Source: Pararhizobium capsulatum DSM 1112 (GTDB lineage Bacteria > Pseudomonadota > Alphaproteobacteria > Rhizobiales > Rhizobiaceae). Taken from it: DNA of 64,000 nt. The first letter of the stretch is position 1, and every line of letters starts with the position of its first letter. Shown piece by piece: positions 20,317 through 29,388 of this stretch. The DNA is taken from contig NZ_JAUSVF010000001.1 of NCBI RefSeq assembly GCF_030814475.1, positions 2,610,001 through 2,674,000 on the forward strand. Reading direction: 5' to 3'. Both the position numbers and the translations under genes were made by a program. Below the pieces are notes generated by a model. It did not search any database and had not been told where the DNA came from. It was given only the letters and a program-made list of their open reading frames with translations.

Positions 20317-23300
20317 ATTGGAACTCGAAGATGTTGCGGAAAACCCCGGGAGCGATAAGCGACAAGGGGTTGATGACCAGGTTCGGCTTGTCGAACGGAC
20401 CGGTGAGCTTGAAAGTGATCCCGAGCAGACCCCGATCACTCCCGTTGCCGAGCAGAACACCGATCAGCGGCAGTTCTCCGAACAGGCGGTTGAGACCGTA
20501 GAGAGGCATGAAGGTCCCTGTCATGTCCATATTGCCGTTCTTGTCACGCAGAACGCCTTGGAACGTCGCACCCACATCGACGCCGCGAACGATCCCACCG
20601 TCGAGCTTGACGGTGTTCTGATCCAGCGCGACATTGGCAAATCCACGATCAAAACGGGCGGAGCGAACGTCGATATCGCGTTTTACCGCCTGATTAAGAC
20701 TACGTCCGTCCGAGCCGGTCGGTGTGGAGACGATCGATTGAAGGCGGGATTCGTTGATCAGGGAGAACTTGCGGATATCGATGCTTCCCCGCCAGGAATT
20801 CGCCCCCCGGTCCCGAAGTTTGACGTTGAGAAGCCCACCTCGCATGTTGCCATAGAGATCGGCGAACCGCGCAAGAGCGCCGGCGTCACCGCTGGTCAGT
20901 TCCAGCATGTTGTCAGGCCCGTTGGCAACGATTTTTGCAACCACCGCCTGCTCACTCTTGGTGACTGCGGATAGATTGAGGGCGTCGATCTGCTTTCCAC
21001 GGGCAACGTAGCGCAGGTTGAGGTTCGAAAGCGTCTCGGAATGAAAACCCGTGACCGAATCGAGCGTGGCGGAAATGGAAACCTGGCTGGACTGATTGCC
21101 TCCGCCGGCGCTATCCGATTTGCGCATGTTATCCAGCAGAGGTCGAAAATCAGCGGTTCTACCACTGACCGTGACACCGTAACCGTTCTTCGCTCTCTCG
21201 AGCGAAACGCGGTAATCATCATCGGCAGCAAGGCGAACAGACGTGAAGTCTCCCTTACGCAGCCCACTCTTGTCGAGCACCAGGTCTCCGTTTGCGCCGA
21301 AACCGTCGCCTTTCAGTGCGAAATCACTGATCGACGTCACGCCATCACTTGTTTTTGCCGAGAAATCGAGGCTCGCACCAATTCCCCTGCCCTTTGACCA
21401 TCCGACCCAAGGCAGTACCAGTGATGCATTGTCAAGATCGGCCGAAACGGTCTGGACGTCTTTGTCATCAACCTTGATAGCAACATCCACTGCGCCGCTG
21501 ACAATATCCGCAAGGCCAGGGACCATCTTCCGAATGGCTTTGTCGTCGAATGTCCCGGAAATCTCGCGCTGGCGTTTGACCGTGCTTTGCGCACCCACTG
21601 GCTCCACGAGATTGAGATCCAGGGGAATCCCGTCGATTTCAGCCTTCGATTGCAGCTCCGCTTTCGTCTGATCGACGCGCAGCGTCCCGTTGATAGAGGA
21701 AATGTTTCGTCCGGCAATCGGCGTCTTTACATCGACACCATCGAGAGCCATTTCCGCCTGCCATTGTGGCGGCGATGGATTTTGTGATGGGATGAGGCCA
21801 AAACGGGCTCCGACTTCGGCTGTCATCGGCCCGGAAAAGTCCTCCACCTTGAAAGGCGTGCGTTGCAAGGCCCGGATCGGCCGATAGCTGACAAGCTCTG
21901 CCAGCGCATCTGCTTCTCCCGCCACATCAAGGCGCATTTCCGCCATAAGCGGCTTTTCGTAGGTTTTCGGAATGACAAAATCACCACCCCGCAAGGTCAC
22001 GGACCGACCGGATGGGGAATAGGTCGTGCCACCCTTGATATCGATCTGCATATTCTCGCCCTTGAGCTTGAAAACTCCCGAAGCATCCCTCAAGGGCGGC
22101 AGATCACCCGCGATGTTCATGCGCACATCGGCGAGATTGAAGGAGATCATCAGCTCTTTGTCGTTGAGGTCGAGGGGGCCGACATTTTTCGCAATCCTGC
22201 CTTCCGGCAAGAATACTTCGATCTTGCCGTCGGTCACGGTTCCACCGAAGACGTTGGCGACAACCCATTTACGAGCCGTCTTGGCGATCCACCAGGGCCA
22301 GAGCTGCTTTACGGCCGCCGACTGCACCTTGTCGGTCAAGGCGGCAAAGCTGACTTGCGGCGATGTCTCGCCAAAACTCATGGAGAGCGATCCGACCATG
22401 GAGCCTTGCGCGCTTGCCACCGTCAGATGATCGAAAACAAGATCCTGAGTTTCCGACAGGTATTGGCCCCTCGCCTTCGCGTCGAACAACAACGGCGGAT
22501 CGGAAACGTCCTCCGGCGCCGAACGAGCGCCCTGCGCCAGAAGGTCGATTGCAAAGCCCTTGCGCGTGTCCGCATTGACCTTGTCCAGGTCGATGATGGC
22601 GCCCGAGAAGGGGAAGGCAGATCGTCCCACCCTTACAATCGAAGGAAGGATATCAATGGAACCGCGCTTGAAATCGTATGAAAGATTGAGTTCTGATGGT
22701 TTCAGTGAAGAGGAAAGGCCTCCTGCTTGAAAAATCCCCGCCTCGGACGTCGCGCCAAGCTGCAATGTCGGCGCAGCGTTTTCACTGCCGCGCATGGCCT
22801 TGATCGTCAGACTCGCACTGCTGTCGATACCAAATGCGGTTTCGGTGGCGCTCGCCGACCTGTGCAGCAGCGCCGAGAGCGGAAGACCCGACGCCGTACC
22901 GTCCACCCGGACAATCTTGCCGCCATCCCCTGTTGTCGCCAGATGAAGCTCAGCCTTGTCACCGTCGATATCGAAGATACCCGCGATCCGCATGGAACCA
23001 TTGAGGGCACGGGTGAAATCGAGAGTCTCGATCACCACCGGGACGATACGCTTTCGCGGGCCGGTAAAGGACAGCCGCACGTCGGCAATTCTGACATTTT
23101 CGGTATTCCCCCGCGCAATAAAGCGCGAGATCGCATCGATCTGTCCGAAGGCACTCTCAAGCCCCTCCCCGACATCACTGATACGGATGCCTGTCAGGTC
23201 GATCGGTTTGCCTTGAGGCAACAGCGTGGGATCGAGCATGGCGCCTTCGGCCTCGATCTGCGAAACAGCCACTCGACCGGTCAACAACGCAAGCGAATCA

Positions 23301-23710
23301 AGCTCGATATAAACCGAGCGCGTCGTGATGAGACGCTTTTGGGAGGTGTTTTCGACCAGGGTCACATCCTGCGCCTTCAGCGCCAGCGAACCGCTTGATG
23401 TCATCCGTAGGACGGTACTGCCCACTTCGGCGTGATAGTCATTCCCCAGCGCAGTATTCAGCGCAGCCATAGCGTGGGCGTTCAGCGGCCTGTCGATCAA
23501 ACCGCCTTCGACTGCCAACAGCAGCAGCATCACCAACCCGAGGGCTAAACCGCAAATTCCGAGAAAAATCCCGGCCGTGAGATGAACAGCGCCACGCTTC
23601 AAAGGTGCATGAACGATGCAGGGATCGTGGGCCTGCGCTGACGGCAGGCGATGCAGGGCGATGATGTCACCCTTGCCAAATTTCACCTTCTCGCCGCGAA
23701 TTTCGCTCAT
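20315..23710 (-). CDS. Large AsmA/YhdP-like (DUF3971) envelope protein
   Basis: A 1131-residue protein from the ATG at 23708-23710 (MSEIRGEKVKFGKGDIIALH). After a short cytoplasmic N-terminus a single membrane segment lies at about 46-70 ('AGIFLGICGLALGLVMLLLLA'), followed by more than 1000 residues of repetitive beta-rich sequence. This is typical of AsmA-like/DUF3971 bridge proteins (YhdP type) thought to help carry phospholipid to the outer membrane. The end reads 'GITFKLTGPFDKPNLVINPLSLIAPGVFRNIFEFQ', the usual AsmA-like C-terminus. An in-frame upstream extension to 23905 with another Met at 23818 leaves the start uncertain, because no start has a good ribosome site. It is convergent with tyrS. 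Confidence 0.85.
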   Translation of the reverse strand: MSEIRGEKVKFGKGDIIALHRLPSAQAHDPCIVHAPLKRGAVHLTAGIFLGICGLALGLVMLLLLAVEGGLIDRPLNAHAMAALNTALGNDYHAEVGSTVLRMTSSGSLALKAQDVTLVENTSQKRLITTRSVYIELDSLALLTGRVAVSQIEAEGAMLDPTLLPQGKPIDLTGIRISDVGEGLESAFGQIDAISRFIARGNTENVRIADVRLSFTGPRKRIVPVVIETLDFTRALNGSMRIAGIFDIDGDKAELHLATTGDGGKIVRVDGTASGLPLSALLHRSASATETAFGIDSSASLTIKAMRGSENAAPTLQLGATSEAGIFQAGGLSSSLKPSELNLSYDFKRGSIDILPSIVRVGRSAFPFSGAIIDLDKVNADTRKGFAIDLLAQGARSAPEDVSDPPLLFDAKARGQYLSETQDLVFDHLTVASAQGSMVGSLSMSFGETSPQVSFAALTDKVQSAAVKQLWPWWIAKTARKWVVANVFGGTVTDGKIEVFLPEGRIAKNVGPLDLNDKELMISFNLADVRMNIAGDLPPLRDASGVFKLKGENMQIDIKGGTTYSPSGRSVTLRGGDFVIPKTYEKPLMAEMRLDVAGEADALAELVSYRPIRALQRTPFKVEDFSGPMTAEVGARFGLIPSQNPSPPQWQAEMALDGVDVKTPIAGRNISSINGTLRVDQTKAELQSKAEIDGIPLDLNLVEPVGAQSTVKRQREISGTFDDKAIRKMVPGLADIVSGAVDVAIKVDDKDVQTVSADLDNASLVLPWVGWSKGRGIGASLDFSAKTSDGVTSISDFALKGDGFGANGDLVLDKSGLRKGDFTSVRLAADDDYRVSLERAKNGYGVTVSGRTADFRPLLDNMRKSDSAGGGNQSSQVSISATLDSVTGFHSETLSNLNLRYVARGKQIDALNLSAVTKSEQAVVAKIVANGPDNMLELTSGDAGALARFADLYGNMRGGLLNVKLRDRGANSWRGSIDIRKFSLINESRLQSIVSTPTGSDGRSLNQAVKRDIDVRSARFDRGFANVALDQNTVKLDGGIVRGVDVGATFQGVLRDKNGNMDMTGTFMPLYGLNRLFGELPLIGVLLGNGSDRGLLGITFKLTGPFDKPNLVINPLSLIAPGVFRNIFEFQ

Positions 23711-24039
23711 CGGCGCAGCGTGCCTCCGTCGATCGGCTTCTGTCCAGTCATATGTCTCGTCTTCCTCGCCGGACAGCCCGGATATGTGGCGCAGGTCTGC
23801 ACCATTGGTATCGAACATGCTTTGCAAGAAGCTGTCCGCATATCGGATAGTCAGCTCCTCTGCGTCAAGCCAAACCGTTGACCACGGTCTGGGGGAACGG
23901 CGCAATGTCGGCTCAAGGCAATCCCGCCGAACACCAAAATAAAGGTTCGCAGACCGCAGGTCTTTACGCGTGGGGAGCCTGCCGTTAAAGCCGGAGCCGG
24001 GTGCCTAAAAGAAGAAGCAGTCGAAAACGAGGTCAATTC
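23711..24039. other. Divergent promoter region between the AsmA-like gene and bcp
   Basis: 329 bases with no independent gene. On the minus strand the AsmA-like frame stays open from 23710 to 23905, so part of this may be its coding N-terminus. No obvious operator or terminator is seen. Confidence 0.4.
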
Positions 24040-24525
24040 ATGGCAAAAGTGGCAGCAGGAGATGCAGCTCCCGATTTCGAACTGCTTCGCGACGGGGGCG
24101 GAACCATTTCGCTGGCGTCATACCGGCTTGGGTGGCTCGTCCTTTTTTTCTATCCCAAGGACGACACCAGCTCCTGCACCACAGAGGCGATCAATTTCAG
24201 TTCCAAGGCGGAGGAATTTGCAGCAGCCGGCGTCAGCCTGCTGGGTATATCGCCGGACCCGGTGAAGAAGCATGATAAATTCATCAAGAAGTACGACCTG
24301 AAAACCCCGCTGGTCTCCGATGAGACGAAAGCAGTCTGCGAGGCCTATGGTGTCTGGGTGGAAAAAACACTCTATGGTCGCAGATACATGGGGGTCGAGC
24401 GAACGACCCTGCTTATCGATCCGGAAGGTGTTGTCCGCCGTGTATGGGAAAAGGTGAAGGTCACAGGCCATGTCGAAGACGTCCTGGCGACAGCGAAGAT
24501 GCAGGCGGAGCATGGCTCGACATGA
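24040..24525 (+). CDS. bcp: Peroxiredoxin of the Bcp/PrxQ family
   Basis: A 161-residue thioredoxin-fold peroxidase that reduces hydroperoxides. The ATG at 24040 (MAKVAAGDAAPDFELLRDGG) has GAGGT eight bases before it. The peroxidatic Cys is C46 in 'FFYPKDDTSSCTTEAINFSS'. Many PrxQ/Bcp proteins have a resolving Cys five residues later, but here that position is Ile, so this is a 1-Cys version or uses another resolving thiol (a second Cys is in 'KAVCEAYG'). The stop overlaps the next start (ATGA at 24522-24525), indicating coupling with the DUF455 protein. Confidence 0.9.
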   Translation: MAKVAAGDAAPDFELLRDGGGTISLASYRLGWLVLFFYPKDDTSSCTTEAINFSSKAEEFAAAGVSLLGISPDPVKKHDKFIKKYDLKTPLVSDETKAVCEAYGVWVEKTLYGRRYMGVERTTLLIDPEGVVRRVWEKVKVTGHVEDVLATAKMQAEHGST

Positions 24526-25349
24526 CGGAACTTCCTCGCATCCATAGCCTTCGCGACGGCGCGGCCAAGGCAATAGCGGCTGCCGATCTCGATCTGAAGA
24601 CCGAACTTGCACAGGAGACTGCGCGGCGATGGGACGACCGGAAGCTTTCCCTGCGTTCGCCGCTTGACCTTACGGTACCCGAGCGCCCGGGTCGCCCGGC
24701 CCGTCCGGAATTGATCGCACCCACGAAGATGGTGCGCCGAACACTACACTCGACACGCGGCCGGGTAGCGCTCCTGCATGCCATTGCTCACATCGAACTG
24801 AATGCGATCGATCTTGCCCTCGATATCGTCGCCCGGTTTGCGGGCGAAAAGGTGCCGAATTCCTTCTTCGACGGCTGGATGCGGGTTGCCTTCGAGGAAG
24901 CCAAGCATTTCCGTCTCGTGCGCGATCGCCTGCGCCAGCTTGGGGCGGATTATGGCGACATGCCCGCCCATGACGGTCTCTGGCAGGCCGCGCACGACAC
25001 CCGAAATGACCTGACCGCGCGGCTTGCCGTCGTGCCGCTGATTCTCGAAGCACGCGGCCTGGACGTTACGCCGGCCCTTCAAGCCAAGATGCGCGAGGCC
25101 GGAGACATGGAAAGCGCTGCTGTTCTGGACATCATCTACGAGGACGAAAAAGGTCATGTGGCCGTCGGCGCCAAGTGGTTTCGCTTTCTGTGCGCTCGTC
25201 AGAAAAAAGACCCGGCAGCCACGTTCCAGGCCCTGGTGCGAGCGAATTTCCGCGGACCGCTCAAGGCGCCATTCAACGATGTTGCTCGCGCCGAAGCCGG
25301 GCTGACGCCCTCTTTCTATCGCTCGATGACGGCTTCGACAAATATCTGA
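24522..25349 (+). CDS. DUF455 ferritin-like protein
   Basis: A 275-residue DUF455 protein with a ferritin-like helical fold. The ATG at 24522 overlaps the bcp stop by ATGA. Likely metal-binding residues appear as 'ALLHAIAHIELNAIDLALD' (E/H pair near residue 90), 'AFEEAKHFRLVRDRL' (ExxH) and 'IIYEDEKGHVAVGAKWF' (ExxxH), consistent with a di-metal four-helix bundle. The C-terminus is 'AEAGLTPSFYR'. The biochemical activity of DUF455 is not established. Coupling with a peroxiredoxin suggests a role in iron or peroxide handling, which is inference. Confidence 0.88.
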   Translation: MTELPRIHSLRDGAAKAIAAADLDLKTELAQETARRWDDRKLSLRSPLDLTVPERPGRPARPELIAPTKMVRRTLHSTRGRVALLHAIAHIELNAIDLALDIVARFAGEKVPNSFFDGWMRVAFEEAKHFRLVRDRLRQLGADYGDMPAHDGLWQAAHDTRNDLTARLAVVPLILEARGLDVTPALQAKMREAGDMESAAVLDIIYEDEKGHVAVGAKWFRFLCARQKKDPAATFQALVRANFRGPLKAPFNDVARAEAGLTPSFYRSMTASTNI

Positions 25350-25468
25350 TTTCTATCGCTATGAAGTGGATTCCATACCGCGGAACGAGGCGCGGGAAAG
25401 GCTTTGTTAACCTTAATAATATCTAATCACAGCCATCAAAAGCGCATCTATATGATGGGGGCGATCAG

Positions 25469-26797
25469 GTGTCAGGACGCACGGAAAATCGCGTTTTCGG
25501 CAAGAAAACCGAGAAACACATCCTGATTCTCGCCAAGGGGGACAAGGTCAGGCATATGACTTTCCAGCCATGGACGGTGGCTGTATCAATGTGCTTCGCT
25601 TCCGCCCTTACGGTCGGCTATCTCGCCGCCACATCCTATCTCGTCCTGCGCGATGACCTTATTGGCGGAACCATGGCCCGTCAGGCACGCATGCAGTACG
25701 AATATGAAGACAGGATCGCAGCTTTGCGTGCGCAGGTGGATCGCGTCACAAGCCGTCAGCTGCTGGATCAACAAGTCGTCGAAGAAAAAGTCGAAAAGCT
25801 GCTGCAGCAGCAGCTCGCCCTGACCTCCCGCCATGGAAAACTCGGCTCGCTTCTCGATCGCGCCGAAAATGCCGGCGTCTCGACGGAGAAAGGCGAAGCC
25901 ATCACGCCTACAGCCAATGCCTATGAAAAACGTGCGGATGCAGCCGGTTCTCGCGGCCTGCGGGCCATCGAACGGCTCATGGGCATCAGCAAGTCCGATT
26001 CGCTCCCCCCGATACAGGCCGCTCTCGGCTATGCACCCGCGACTGAAAACGAACCGACTTCGGACCGCGCTGACCGGCTGTTTTCCCGCGTGACCCTTTC
26101 GCTCAAGGATATTGAGCATGCGCAGCGCTCCCGGCTCCAGACCCTGACCGAGCAGACGGCCGACACCGCCGACGAGATCGCAGCGATCGTTGGGCGCACC
26201 GGCGTGCACATCGATGACAAGCCGCTGGAGGAGGCAGCGGACACGGCTCCGGCAGAAGAGGGCTCTGCCATTGGCGGTCCGTTCGTCGAACCAGAGTCCT
26301 CAGAGGATTTCAACGCATCGCTTGTTGCCCTGGACGGCGCCCTGGGGCGGCTTGAGCAGATGCGAAGCCAGGTCAAGAAATTACCCTTCTCTAACCCCTC
26401 TCCGGCAAGCGATATCACCAGCCGCTTCGGCAACCGCGTCGATCCTTTTCTGGGCAGGCTGGCGCTCCATGCCGGCATTGATTTCCGGGCATCCCTCGGC
26501 ACACGGATTGTGGCGACAGCGCCCGGTACCGTGATCACGGCAGGACATAGTGGCGGCTATGGAAACATGGTCGAGATTGACCACGGCAATGGCGTGACGA
26601 CACGCTTTGCCCACTTGTCAAGTTCGCTGGTCAACGTTGGCGATCATGTCGAAGCCGGACAAGTCATTGCCAAAACCGGCAACACCGGGCGCTCCACCGG
26701 CCCTCATTTGCATTACGAGGTTCGTCTCAATGGCGAGGCCGTCGATCCCATGCGTTTTCTGACCGCCGGCATGAAGATCGAAAAGCTCGTAAACTGA
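25469..26797 (+). CDS. M23-family (LytM) murein endopeptidase-like protein with coiled coil
   Basis: A 442-residue bitopic envelope protein. The start is GTG at 25469 with GGGGGCG upstream. The overlapping ATG at 25452 is out of frame. A membrane segment at about 35-57 ('WTVAVSMCFASALTVGYLAA') is followed by a periplasmic coiled coil (about 70-130, rich in Q/E/K heptads) and a C-terminal M23 domain: 'GRLALHAGIDFRASLGTRI' (first zinc His and Asp) and 'GPHLHYEVRLNGEAVDP' (HxH). The zinc ligands appear intact, so it is probably an active DD-endopeptidase. Related proteins act in cell division or envelope remodelling. It lies 119 bases after the DUF455 gene. Confidence 0.9.
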   Translation: MSGRTENRVFGKKTEKHILILAKGDKVRHMTFQPWTVAVSMCFASALTVGYLAATSYLVLRDDLIGGTMARQARMQYEYEDRIAALRAQVDRVTSRQLLDQQVVEEKVEKLLQQQLALTSRHGKLGSLLDRAENAGVSTEKGEAITPTANAYEKRADAAGSRGLRAIERLMGISKSDSLPPIQAALGYAPATENEPTSDRADRLFSRVTLSLKDIEHAQRSRLQTLTEQTADTADEIAAIVGRTGVHIDDKPLEEAADTAPAEEGSAIGGPFVEPESSEDFNASLVALDGALGRLEQMRSQVKKLPFSNPSPASDITSRFGNRVDPFLGRLALHAGIDFRASLGTRIVATAPGTVITAGHSGGYGNMVEIDHGNGVTTRFAHLSSSLVNVGDHVEAGQVIAKTGNTGRSTGPHLHYEVRLNGEAVDPMRFLTAGMKIEKLVN

Positions 26798-26972
26798 GGC
26801 CGGCCTTAAAGCATATGCCTTTGAAACAGGCATAAAAAACCGATTATTACCGTCTTCTCTAAAAGGCATCCGGAATTTACTTCTTTTTATTGACTGATCA
26901 ATCGATCAAACGCCCGGTTTTCTTGACTTTGTGCCGCTTTGAGCCTAAGAGCCCCCACAACGCGCCCCGTGG

Positions 26973-28553
26973 GTGAGCGCGATGTCACCAGTGTTCTCCC
27001 GAACCGGAACGGAAACAGATTTCCAATTGACCACGTTTTCTGATCTTGGCCTGAGCCAAAAAGTACTCTCCGCAGTAACTGATGCGGGCTACACCATTCC
27101 GACGCCAATCCAGGCAGGGGCCATTCCGCCAGCCCTCCAGCGTCGCGACATTCTCGGCATCGCTCAAACCGGCACAGGCAAGACCGCTTCCTTCGTGCTA
27201 CCGATGCTGACGCTCCTGGAAAAGGGACGCGCACGGGCTCGCATGCCACGCACGCTGATTCTCGAGCCGACGCGCGAACTCGCTGCGCAGGTTGCCGAAA
27301 ACTTCGAAAAATACGGCAAGAACCACAAGCTCAATATTGCGCTGCTCATCGGTGGCGTGTCCTTCGACGAGCAGGATCGCAAACTGGAGCGCGGCGCCGA
27401 CGTGCTGATCTGCACCCCCGGCCGCCTGCTTGATCACTGCGAGCGCGGCAAACTCCTGATGACCGGCGTTGAAATCCTGGTCATCGACGAAGCCGACCGC
27501 ATGCTGGATATGGGATTCATTCCCGATATCGAGCGCATCGCCAAGCTTATTCCGTTCACCCGCCAGACGCTGTTCTTCTCTGCCACCATGCCTCCGGAAA
27601 TCCAGAAGCTGGCCGACCGGTTCCTGCAGAACCCGGAACGGGTCGAAGTGGCGCCGCCCTCCTCCACCGCCAAGACCGTGACGCAGCGTTTCGTTGCGGC
27701 CCATGCGAAGGACTACGAGAAGCGCGCCGTTCTGCGCGACCTCATCGGTGCACAGCAGGAGCTGAAGAACGCGATCATCTTCTGCAATCGCAAGGTTGAT
27801 GTCGCCGATCTCTTCCGCTCTCTCGAACGTCACGGCTTTTCGGTCGGCGCGTTGCATGGCGACATGGATCAGCGCTCGCGCACCACGATGCTGGCAAACT
27901 TCAAGGATGGCGGCATCAAGCTGCTGGTCGCATCGGACGTTGCTGCTCGCGGCCTCGATATCCCCGATGTCAGCCACGTCTTCAATTTCGATGTGCCGAT
28001 CCATGCGGAAGACTATGTGCACCGAATCGGTCGCACCGGTCGTGCCGGTCGCTCAGGCGCCGCCTTCACGCTGGTGACCAAGCGGGACACCAAGTTCACC
28101 GACGCCATCGAAAAGCTGATCGATCTGAAGATCGAATGGCTGAATGGCGACCTTTCGGCCCTTCCGGCGCCGATGGAAAGTTTCGACAACGGCAAGTCCG
28201 ACCGCAGCAAATCGGATCGTGGTCGGGATCGTGATGGCAAGCGTGGCCGGCGGAACGACACCGATAGAGGCGCGTCCAGTCACAAATCGGACACCAAATC
28301 AGACGATATTGCGATCGCAAGCGAAGCAGTGACGACAACAAAGGCGGAACCCGTGAGAACAGAACGTAAGGCAGAAACCAAGCCGCAGAATAGCCAGCGC
28401 AATGGCAATCGGAATGCTTCTGCGCCGTATCCTGCCAATGATGACAACCGCGACCGTCGCAACCGCTACCGCCGCGACCATGACGATGGCCCGACGCCCG
28501 TTGGCTTTGGTGACGACATTCCGGCCTTCATGCTGATCGCGGGCAAGGCCTGA
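26973..28553 (+). CDS. DEAD-box RNA helicase (RhlE-like)
   Basis: A DEAD-box helicase of about 526 residues. The start is uncertain: GTG at 26973, ATG at 26982, or a TTG further in. All motifs are present: Q motif 'IPTPIQAGAIPPAL', motif I 'AQTGTGKTASF', Ia 'EPTRELAAQ', Ib 'TPGRLLDH', II 'VIDEADRMLDMGF', III 'FSATMPPEI', IV-V 'VASDVAARGLDIPDV' and VI 'YVHRIGRTGRAGRSG'. The last 130 residues are a disordered, Arg/Lys/Asp-rich tail (e.g. 'KSDRSKSDRGRDRDGKRGRR'), typical of RhlE-like cold-shock and ribosome-assembly helicases. A leader of about 140 bases contains a CCCAC...GTGGG stem next to the start. Two hairpins follow the gene. Confidence 0.95.
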   Translation: MSAMSPVFSRTGTETDFQLTTFSDLGLSQKVLSAVTDAGYTIPTPIQAGAIPPALQRRDILGIAQTGTGKTASFVLPMLTLLEKGRARARMPRTLILEPTRELAAQVAENFEKYGKNHKLNIALLIGGVSFDEQDRKLERGADVLICTPGRLLDHCERGKLLMTGVEILVIDEADRMLDMGFIPDIERIAKLIPFTRQTLFFSATMPPEIQKLADRFLQNPERVEVAPPSSTAKTVTQRFVAAHAKDYEKRAVLRDLIGAQQELKNAIIFCNRKVDVADLFRSLERHGFSVGALHGDMDQRSRTTMLANFKDGGIKLLVASDVAARGLDIPDVSHVFNFDVPIHAEDYVHRIGRTGRAGRSGAAFTLVTKRDTKFTDAIEKLIDLKIEWLNGDLSALPAPMESFDNGKSDRSKSDRGRDRDGKRGRRNDTDRGASSHKSDTKSDDIAIASEAVTTTKAEPVRTERKAETKPQNSQRNGNRNASAPYPANDDNRDRRNRYRRDHDDGPTPVGFGDDIPAFMLIAGKA

Positions 28554-28555
28554 TC

Positions 28556-28578
28556 CGTCAACGCTTGACGCTTTTTAT
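28556..28578 (+). terminator. Intrinsic terminator of the helicase gene
   Basis: CGTCAA (28556-28561), loop CGC, TTGACG (28565-28570), then CTTTTTATTT. A short stem with a good T-run, directly after the stop codon. Confidence 0.65.
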
Positions 28579-28581
28579 TTG

Positions 28582-28617
28582 CAAGCCGCCTTCACTTTTC
28601 GTGCAGGCGGCTTGTTT
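28582..28617 (+). terminator. Second helicase-gene terminator
   Basis: CAAGCCGCCT (28582-28591) and AGGCGGCTTG (28605-28614) form a perfect 10-bp stem with a 13-base loop, followed by TTTCG. It backs up the terminator at 28556. Confidence 0.75.
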
Positions 28618-28683
28618 CGTATCCGGCTACCGATCACCGGGTGACGGACGTCGCCGACCGAATGTATTTGGTCTTGAAGGGCG

Positions 28684-28818
28684 TTAACCGCCGACAATGA
28701 CGAGCGCAGTGGTGAGCGGCGCAGACGCGGCGTGGGTCCACAGCTGGTAGCCAACCACGGTGCCCAGGATGGCTGACCAGATTGCAAAATCTCCGAAGCG
28801 AAAAAGGGGCTCTCTCAT
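28684..28818 (-). CDS. Small single-pass membrane protein, 44 residues
   Basis: I do not recognise this gene. From the ATG at 28816-28818 (MREPLFRFGDFAIWSAILGT), with GGGAGA about seven bases upstream, it encodes 44 residues with a central hydrophobic stretch of about 20 residues ('AIWSAILGTVVGYQLWTHAA') and a second apolar stretch at the C-terminus. It looks like a small inner-membrane protein. It lies alone between the helicase terminators and the divergent small ORF at 29027. The good ribosome site and membrane-like composition support it. No function is assigned. Confidence 0.5.
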   Translation of the reverse strand: MREPLFRFGDFAIWSAILGTVVGYQLWTHAASAPLTTALVIVGG

Positions 28819-29026
28819 CGTCGTTCTCCCGAAGGGCTTTGTGACGTTCTTGATGGGAATATCGCCCCTATCGTTCACCGTTTAAAGATCGAAACCAGTG
28901 AACACTGCTTCCAGAATTGAACAATCAACTCGTTCGGGTAGAGTTGCAAAACGGTGACGCGTGTCGAAAATCGTGGTAGAATCCAATCATGAACCCGCGG
29001 CAATGCAGTTGTTACGGAGGATCGCT

Positions 29027-29245
29027 ATGCATTACAGCCTTCAGTTCTTCACATGGACGCCAAAGCAGGGCGTTCATCAGGTCGGCTCTGCCGTGGAAGT
29101 GAACGCGATTAGCCCGAAGCTGGCAGCGACAACGCTTCTTGGCGTGCGCCTTGACGAAGCAGGTGCTGCTCGAAAGCTTGCTGTTCGCGTCTGGAGCGAC
29201 AGCGACGACTGCAAGGCCGATTGCGCCTGCTACTATTATCATTGA
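29027..29245 (+). CDS. Conserved-looking small protein, 72 residues, Cys-containing C-terminus
   Basis: Unrecognised. The ATG at 29027 has a textbook GGAGG at 29016-29020. An upstream in-frame GTG at 28961 has no such site. The protein begins MHYSLQFFTWTPKQGVHQVG and ends in an unusual 'DDCKADCACYYYH', with three cysteines spaced C-x3-C-x-C and an aromatic terminus. The cysteine arrangement could bind a metal or form disulfides. It is followed about 140 bases later by lexA but is separated from it by the SOS box, so it is not in that operon. Confidence 0.55.
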   Translation: MHYSLQFFTWTPKQGVHQVGSAVEVNAISPKLAATTLLGVRLDEAGAARKLAVRVWSDSDDCKADCACYYYH

Positions 29246-29325
29246 GCGGCCAAACGGACAGCAGCGACAACGCCGCATTTTTTTCATGTGCCTTTCCGGA
29301 ATTCACGTGGTTTTAAGCACTTGCG

Positions 29326-29340
29326 GAACACAAATGGAAC
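29326..29340. promoter_or_regulatory. SOS (LexA) box upstream of lexA
   Basis: GAAC-ACAAATG-GAAC, the reverse complement of the alphaproteobacterial LexA operator GTTC-N7-GTTC, lies 49 bases before the lexA start. This indicates autoregulation. A degenerate second copy in the opposite orientation, GTTC-TTGATTT-GTTT, lies at 29352-29366. Confidence 0.85.
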
Positions 29341-29388
29341 ATATAGTGTCTGTTCTTGATTTGTTTCGCAATTCCGGAGTGAAATGTC

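Noticed and set aside
19234..20460. 408-codon minus-strand ORF antisense to tyrS
   Set aside because: The plus strand encodes an intact TyrS, and the antisense translation lacks family features. Shadow ORF.
25382..25406. GGAAC-like start of a stress promoter before the M23 gene
   Set aside because: At the required spacing the downstream element reads TTTG, not CGTT, so it does not fit the EcfG consensus.
26815..26834. TATGCCT/AGGCATA hairpin after the M23 gene
   Set aside because: It is followed by A-rich, not T-rich, sequence on the plus strand and no gene ends there on the minus strand, so a terminator call is not supported.
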